Shown: positions 62,071 through 64,000 of the stretch, piece by piece | Layout: each line of letters starts with the position of its first letter | How positions within the stretch are numbered: the first letter of the stretch is position 1 | NCBI RefSeq assembly: GCF_014202505.1 | Contig: NZ_JACHGW010000003.1 | Location: 62,001-126,000 of the forward strand | DNA length: 64,000 bases | Reading direction: 5' to 3' | From: Armatimonas rosea | GTDB lineage: Bacteria > Armatimonadota > Armatimonadia > Armatimonadales > Armatimonadaceae | Position numbers and translations under genes: made by a program | The notes under the pieces: model-generated | Seen by the model: the letters and a program-made list of their open reading frames with translations, nothing else | What the model was told of the DNA's origin: nothing | Databases searched by the model: none

Positions 62071-62657
62071 GATAATTCCTCTTTCACTGGCATCCACCTC
62101 TTTGCTATCGCACAAGGGAGGAGCGTTTGGTGTAGCATCTGCCGTGCTCGAAACAGGCGCGAGCGCACAGTGCCGAGGGGGATTCCTAAGGCAAGAGCTG
62201 CTTCACTATACTCCAGCCCCTCAATGTCTACCAATAAAATCGCTGCCCGGAGCCCGTCGGGGAGGTCGGCGAGAGCACGCTCCAGTGGCTCATCGAGTAC
62301 TCCAACAAGGAGCAAGTCTTCCGAGGAGCCGGAGAGGGCAAGGGGAAGGGTATCGATATCCACACCTGCATCCCAGCGATCCTGCCGTCTCTGACTTAGA
62401 AAACGGTTTGTTAAGATACGCATGAGGTAGGCTCGCAGGTTGCCGCGATCGTCATAGCCGTCCCGAAGATATGCCTCAAAGGCACGGATGAGAGTGTCTT
62501 GGACAAGATCTTGAGCAGGATCTTCATTACCACGAGTCAGGCGTCGGGCGAGTCGGAGCAAGTTTGAGGTTTGCTCATGGCAGCACTGAGCAAAGTCCTC
62601 GGGGGGGAGGGCATGTTTTGTACGACGCTTCGTTAGGCGTGAAAAGAGTGCTCTCAC
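62067..62657 (-). CDS. ECF-type RNA polymerase sigma factor
   Basis: The 196-residue product has region 2 (LLRLARRLTRGNEDPAQDLV and DTLIRAFEAY) and region 4 (LPDGLRAAILLVDIEGLEYS, then IPLGTVRSRLFRAR), as in RpoE-like ECF factors. The spacing of the regions and total length are typical. The GTG start lies nine bases after a GGGTTT element of a probable self-recognised promoter. The anti-sigma gene follows by overlap. Confidence 0.92.
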   Translation of the reverse strand: MRALFSRLTKRRTKHALPPEDFAQCCHEQTSNLLRLARRLTRGNEDPAQDLVQDTLIRAFEAYLRDGYDDRGNLRAYLMRILTNRFLSQRRQDRWDAGVDIDTLPLALSGSSEDLLLVGVLDEPLERALADLPDGLRAAILLVDIEGLEYSEAALALGIPLGTVRSRLFRARQMLHQTLLPCAIAKRWMPVKEELS

Positions 62658-62659
62658 TA

Positions 62660-62693
62660 CAGTAGTAAACCCTTGAGGGGAGTGAAAAGTTCA
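62660..62693 (-). promoter_or_regulatory. Probable ECF promoter of the sigma gene, with 15-bp palindrome
   Basis: On the minus strand TGAACTTTTC (62684-62693) is followed after 16 bases from GAAC by GGGTTT, and the GTG comes nine bases after that. The same motif stands before the PEP-CTERM gene at 63620-63653. It overlaps a hairpin with 15-bp arms at 62672-62686 and 62690-62704, which may be an operator or the terminator of the upstream gene. Confidence 0.55.
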
Positions 62694-62732
62694 CTCCTCT
62701 CAAGAGATTTGTAATCGAGACAAAAATGTATC

Positions 62733-63557
62733 TTAGGATTTTTTTCTCAGGCGGGTAAGTCTACGGTGGATTCCCAATAATCCTAGTGCTGTGCTTGCCA
62801 AAAGAAGAGTGCCAGGCTCAGGAGCACTGCTTGCTGTCGATGAGAAAGAGATCCGGTAGATATTTTGCGAGCTGCTTGGTAACAGCGTGCTGTCGAAGGT
62901 ATATCCGGCGGCAGTTTGCAAGCCATTGTAGATGTCCAGCTCACTCCTGTCGAAGCCGATCAGACCATTCTCGGCAACTCTGAGATCGTTGTTCCCTCCG
63001 ACTAGAAATGCGGCATTTGCTGCAATCGCCACTTCGGAGTTGGCATCCCAAATCTGTCCGGCCGTTTGGGTGATACTGGTAATTGCCAGGCTCCCATCCG
63101 GGTTAAAAAGCTGAAATGCGTTAGGGCTGTCGTTTCCTAAAAATAAATCGTTGCTAGGAATCACCATGTTGGCAAACGTAAAAAAACGGGTATTGGCAGA
63201 CATCGTGTCAAAAGTGAAGACTGCAGAGGCTGTTGCTCCTGGTAGTAGTGCTCCTCCAACAGAGCCACGGACTGAGTTTGGTTCTGCGGCTGCGAAAGCA
63301 GGAAACCAGGCTGAACCACTACCGCCTTCGGCGACGGAAATAATTGCTGCACTTGCTGCTTGTCCATTGTTGAACGAATCGAAAGTTCCATTGCCAAAAC
63401 CAATGCGTAGAGGTGCAAAACTAATGCTATTCGTGGGAGCAAGATTTTCAATGGTTATTGTGATATCCATTATTCCAGCCTGGGCTGTAGATGGGGTCGT
63501 GAATATCACAAACAGGGCAGAAAATGCGGAGATAGTTAGTGTTTTTGTTGGGTTCAT
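62733..63557 (-). CDS. Secreted spondin-domain protein with PEP-CTERM tail
   Basis: The 274-residue product has a signal peptide (ending near TAQAG, residue 28), a Spondin_N-like domain (ITITIENLAPTNSISFAPLR, then ASAAIISVAEGG, FFTFANMVIPSNDLFLGN) and the tail APEPGTLLLASTALGLLGI followed by basic residues. Spondin_N domains bind matrix or calcium in extracellular proteins; with a PEP-CTERM tail it should be placed at the cell surface by an exosortase. AAGGA lies about eight bases before the ATG. It is upstream of the ECF sigma gene on the same strand. Confidence 0.83.
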   Translation of the reverse strand: MNPTKTLTISAFSALFVIFTTPSTAQAGIMDITITIENLAPTNSISFAPLRIGFGNGTFDSFNNGQAASAAIISVAEGGSGSAWFPAFAAAEPNSVRGSVGGALLPGATASAVFTFDTMSANTRFFTFANMVIPSNDLFLGNDSPNAFQLFNPDGSLAITSITQTAGQIWDANSEVAIAANAAFLVGGNNDLRVAENGLIGFDRSELDIYNGLQTAAGYTFDSTLLPSSSQNIYRISFSSTASSAPEPGTLLLASTALGLLGIHRRLTRLRKKS

Positions 63558-63595
63558 CTTGTTTTCCTTGACTTCAGACGTGTTAGTAGGGATGG

Positions 63596-63617
63596 AGTCG
63601 CAATCCTGATTGCGACT
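63596..63617 (-). other. 5'-UTR hairpin of the spondin-domain gene
   Basis: AGTCGCAAT (63596-63604) and ATTGCGACT (63609-63617) form a perfect 9-bp stem with a four-base loop. It should lie at the very 5' end of a transcript from the ECF-like promoter and may stabilise it. Confidence 0.55.
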
Positions 63618-63619
63618 TG

Positions 63620-63653
63620 TAAGGAAAACTCTTGGGGGGCGAGGAAAAGTTCA
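63620..63653 (-). promoter_or_regulatory. Probable ECF promoter of the spondin-domain gene
   Basis: On the minus strand TGAACTTTTC (63644-63653) is followed, 17 bases after GAAC, by GAGTTT. The intervening C-rich tract and CAAG also match the sequence before the sigma gene, 16 of 19 positions with one gap. Confidence 0.55.
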
Positions 63654-63702
63654 GTCTAGGCAAAAAAAGATTTTTGAGTCGTAACCTTGATGCGCTTTAG
63701 AG

Positions 63703-63718
63703 TATCCTTTTCAGGAGG
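63703..63718 (+). promoter_or_regulatory. -10 box and ribosome site of the last gene
   Basis: TATCCT (63703-63708) is followed by a strong AGGAGG (63713-63718), eight bases before the ATG at 63727. The two are so close that the transcript would have to begin inside the ribosome site, so the TATCCT box may not be the real promoter. Confidence 0.4.
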
Positions 63719-63726
63719 ACTAGCGA

Positions 63727-64000
63727 ATGAGCCAAATTACCATCCGATCCATTGATATTCGAAACATCTCCGATGACGACGCGAGGGCATCGCACGAGCT
63801 ACGTGTGGCCATGGCGGCGGAGCGCACGCCCGACGATCCCGCGCCCAAGTGGGAGGAGACCGAGGCGCAGCTGAGGACCATTCCGCCCTTTGTGGATGTC
63901 TGGGTGTGGTCGGTGGAGCAAGACGGCAAGGCCCTGGGAACCGCCGATCTGGGCGTCATGCGCACCGATGAGAACCAGCACCTGGCGCAGTTCTCCATCA
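63727..64000 (+). CDS. N-terminal part of a GNAT-like acetyltransferase (3' end outside window)
   Basis: The first 91 residues are visible. The beginning ITIRSIDIRNISDDDARASHELR and the beta strand VWSVEQDGKALGTADLGVM resemble the first strands of a GNAT domain, in which the acetyl-CoA site would lie beyond the window. The family is therefore tentative. AGGAGG lies eight bases before the ATG. It is divergent from the spondin-domain gene. Confidence 0.5.
   Translation, partial: MSQITIRSIDIRNISDDDARASHELRVAMAAERTPDDPAPKWEETEAQLRTIPPFVDVWVWSVEQDGKALGTADLGVMRTDENQHLAQFSI

Overview
The window looks like a chromosomal segment of a GC-rich, Gram-negative-type bacterium, most probably of the Armatimonadota. 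Three signs point there: a prepilin-like protein with the [16 protein letters not shown] start typical of that phylum (34031-34711), three secreted proteins with PEP-CTERM tails (11463-12368, 36226-37173, 62733-63557), and many M1/FG-GAP/TPR-type envelope proteins. The taxon is inferred; there is no rRNA gene to confirm it. I see no tRNA, CRISPR array, transposase or prophage.

Layout. 1-8 kb: end of a GH20-like glycosidase, a secreted M1 peptidase, a Gfo/Idh oxidoreductase and a cytochrome P450 in one run, small unknown genes, a serine hydrolase. 8-17 kb: a TgpA-like transglutaminase with its DUF58 partner, an NHL-repeat PEP-CTERM protein, an MBL hydrolase, a polyprenyl-phosphate glycosyltransferase, ligA. 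17-26 kb: the 2-oxoglutarate dehydrogenase operon (E1 then E2) and a surface-polysaccharide cluster (O-antigen ligase-like protein plus two GT2 enzymes). 26-29 kb: a VapBC-like pair with a translationally coupled third gene, an unusual 21-bp periodic array and an Uma2 nuclease. 29-34.7 kb: aat with a thioredoxin-fold gene, then a coupled operon of prepilin, OB-fold lipoprotein, FMN-binding-like protein and a three-gene ABC exporter. 34.8-46.2 kb: pyrimidine phosphorylase, a PEP-CTERM protein, VanZ, rarA, TPR, GtrA, RNase E/G and a 1131-residue TPR/FG-GAP lipoprotein. 46.4-51.5 kb: a C39-like peptidase, a giant RHS/YD protein with an AT-rich, L,D-transpeptidase-like tip, and a candidate immunity gene. 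51.6-64 kb: an ABC importer, M42 and M3 peptidases, a probable structured RNA, an HNH nuclease, dgt, an EEP enzyme, a GNAT-VOC fusion, a second Gfo/Idh enzyme, an ECF sigma/anti-sigma pair and its probable PEP-CTERM target.

Two features run through the whole window. First, about sixteen genes have a TANNNT or GATAAT -10 box only 5-8 bases before the start codon and no Shine-Dalgarno site, so leaderless transcripts appear to be the usual way to begin a transcription unit. Genes inside operons instead overlap by ATGA or GTGA. Second, four intergenic gaps carry related, highly structured palindromic elements.

The observations most worth following are the RHS effector locus, the nine-unit 21-bp array at 28099-28271, the promoter-to-terminator RNA at 56095-56248, and the promoter motif shared by the ECF sigma gene and the neighbouring spondin-domain PEP-CTERM gene.
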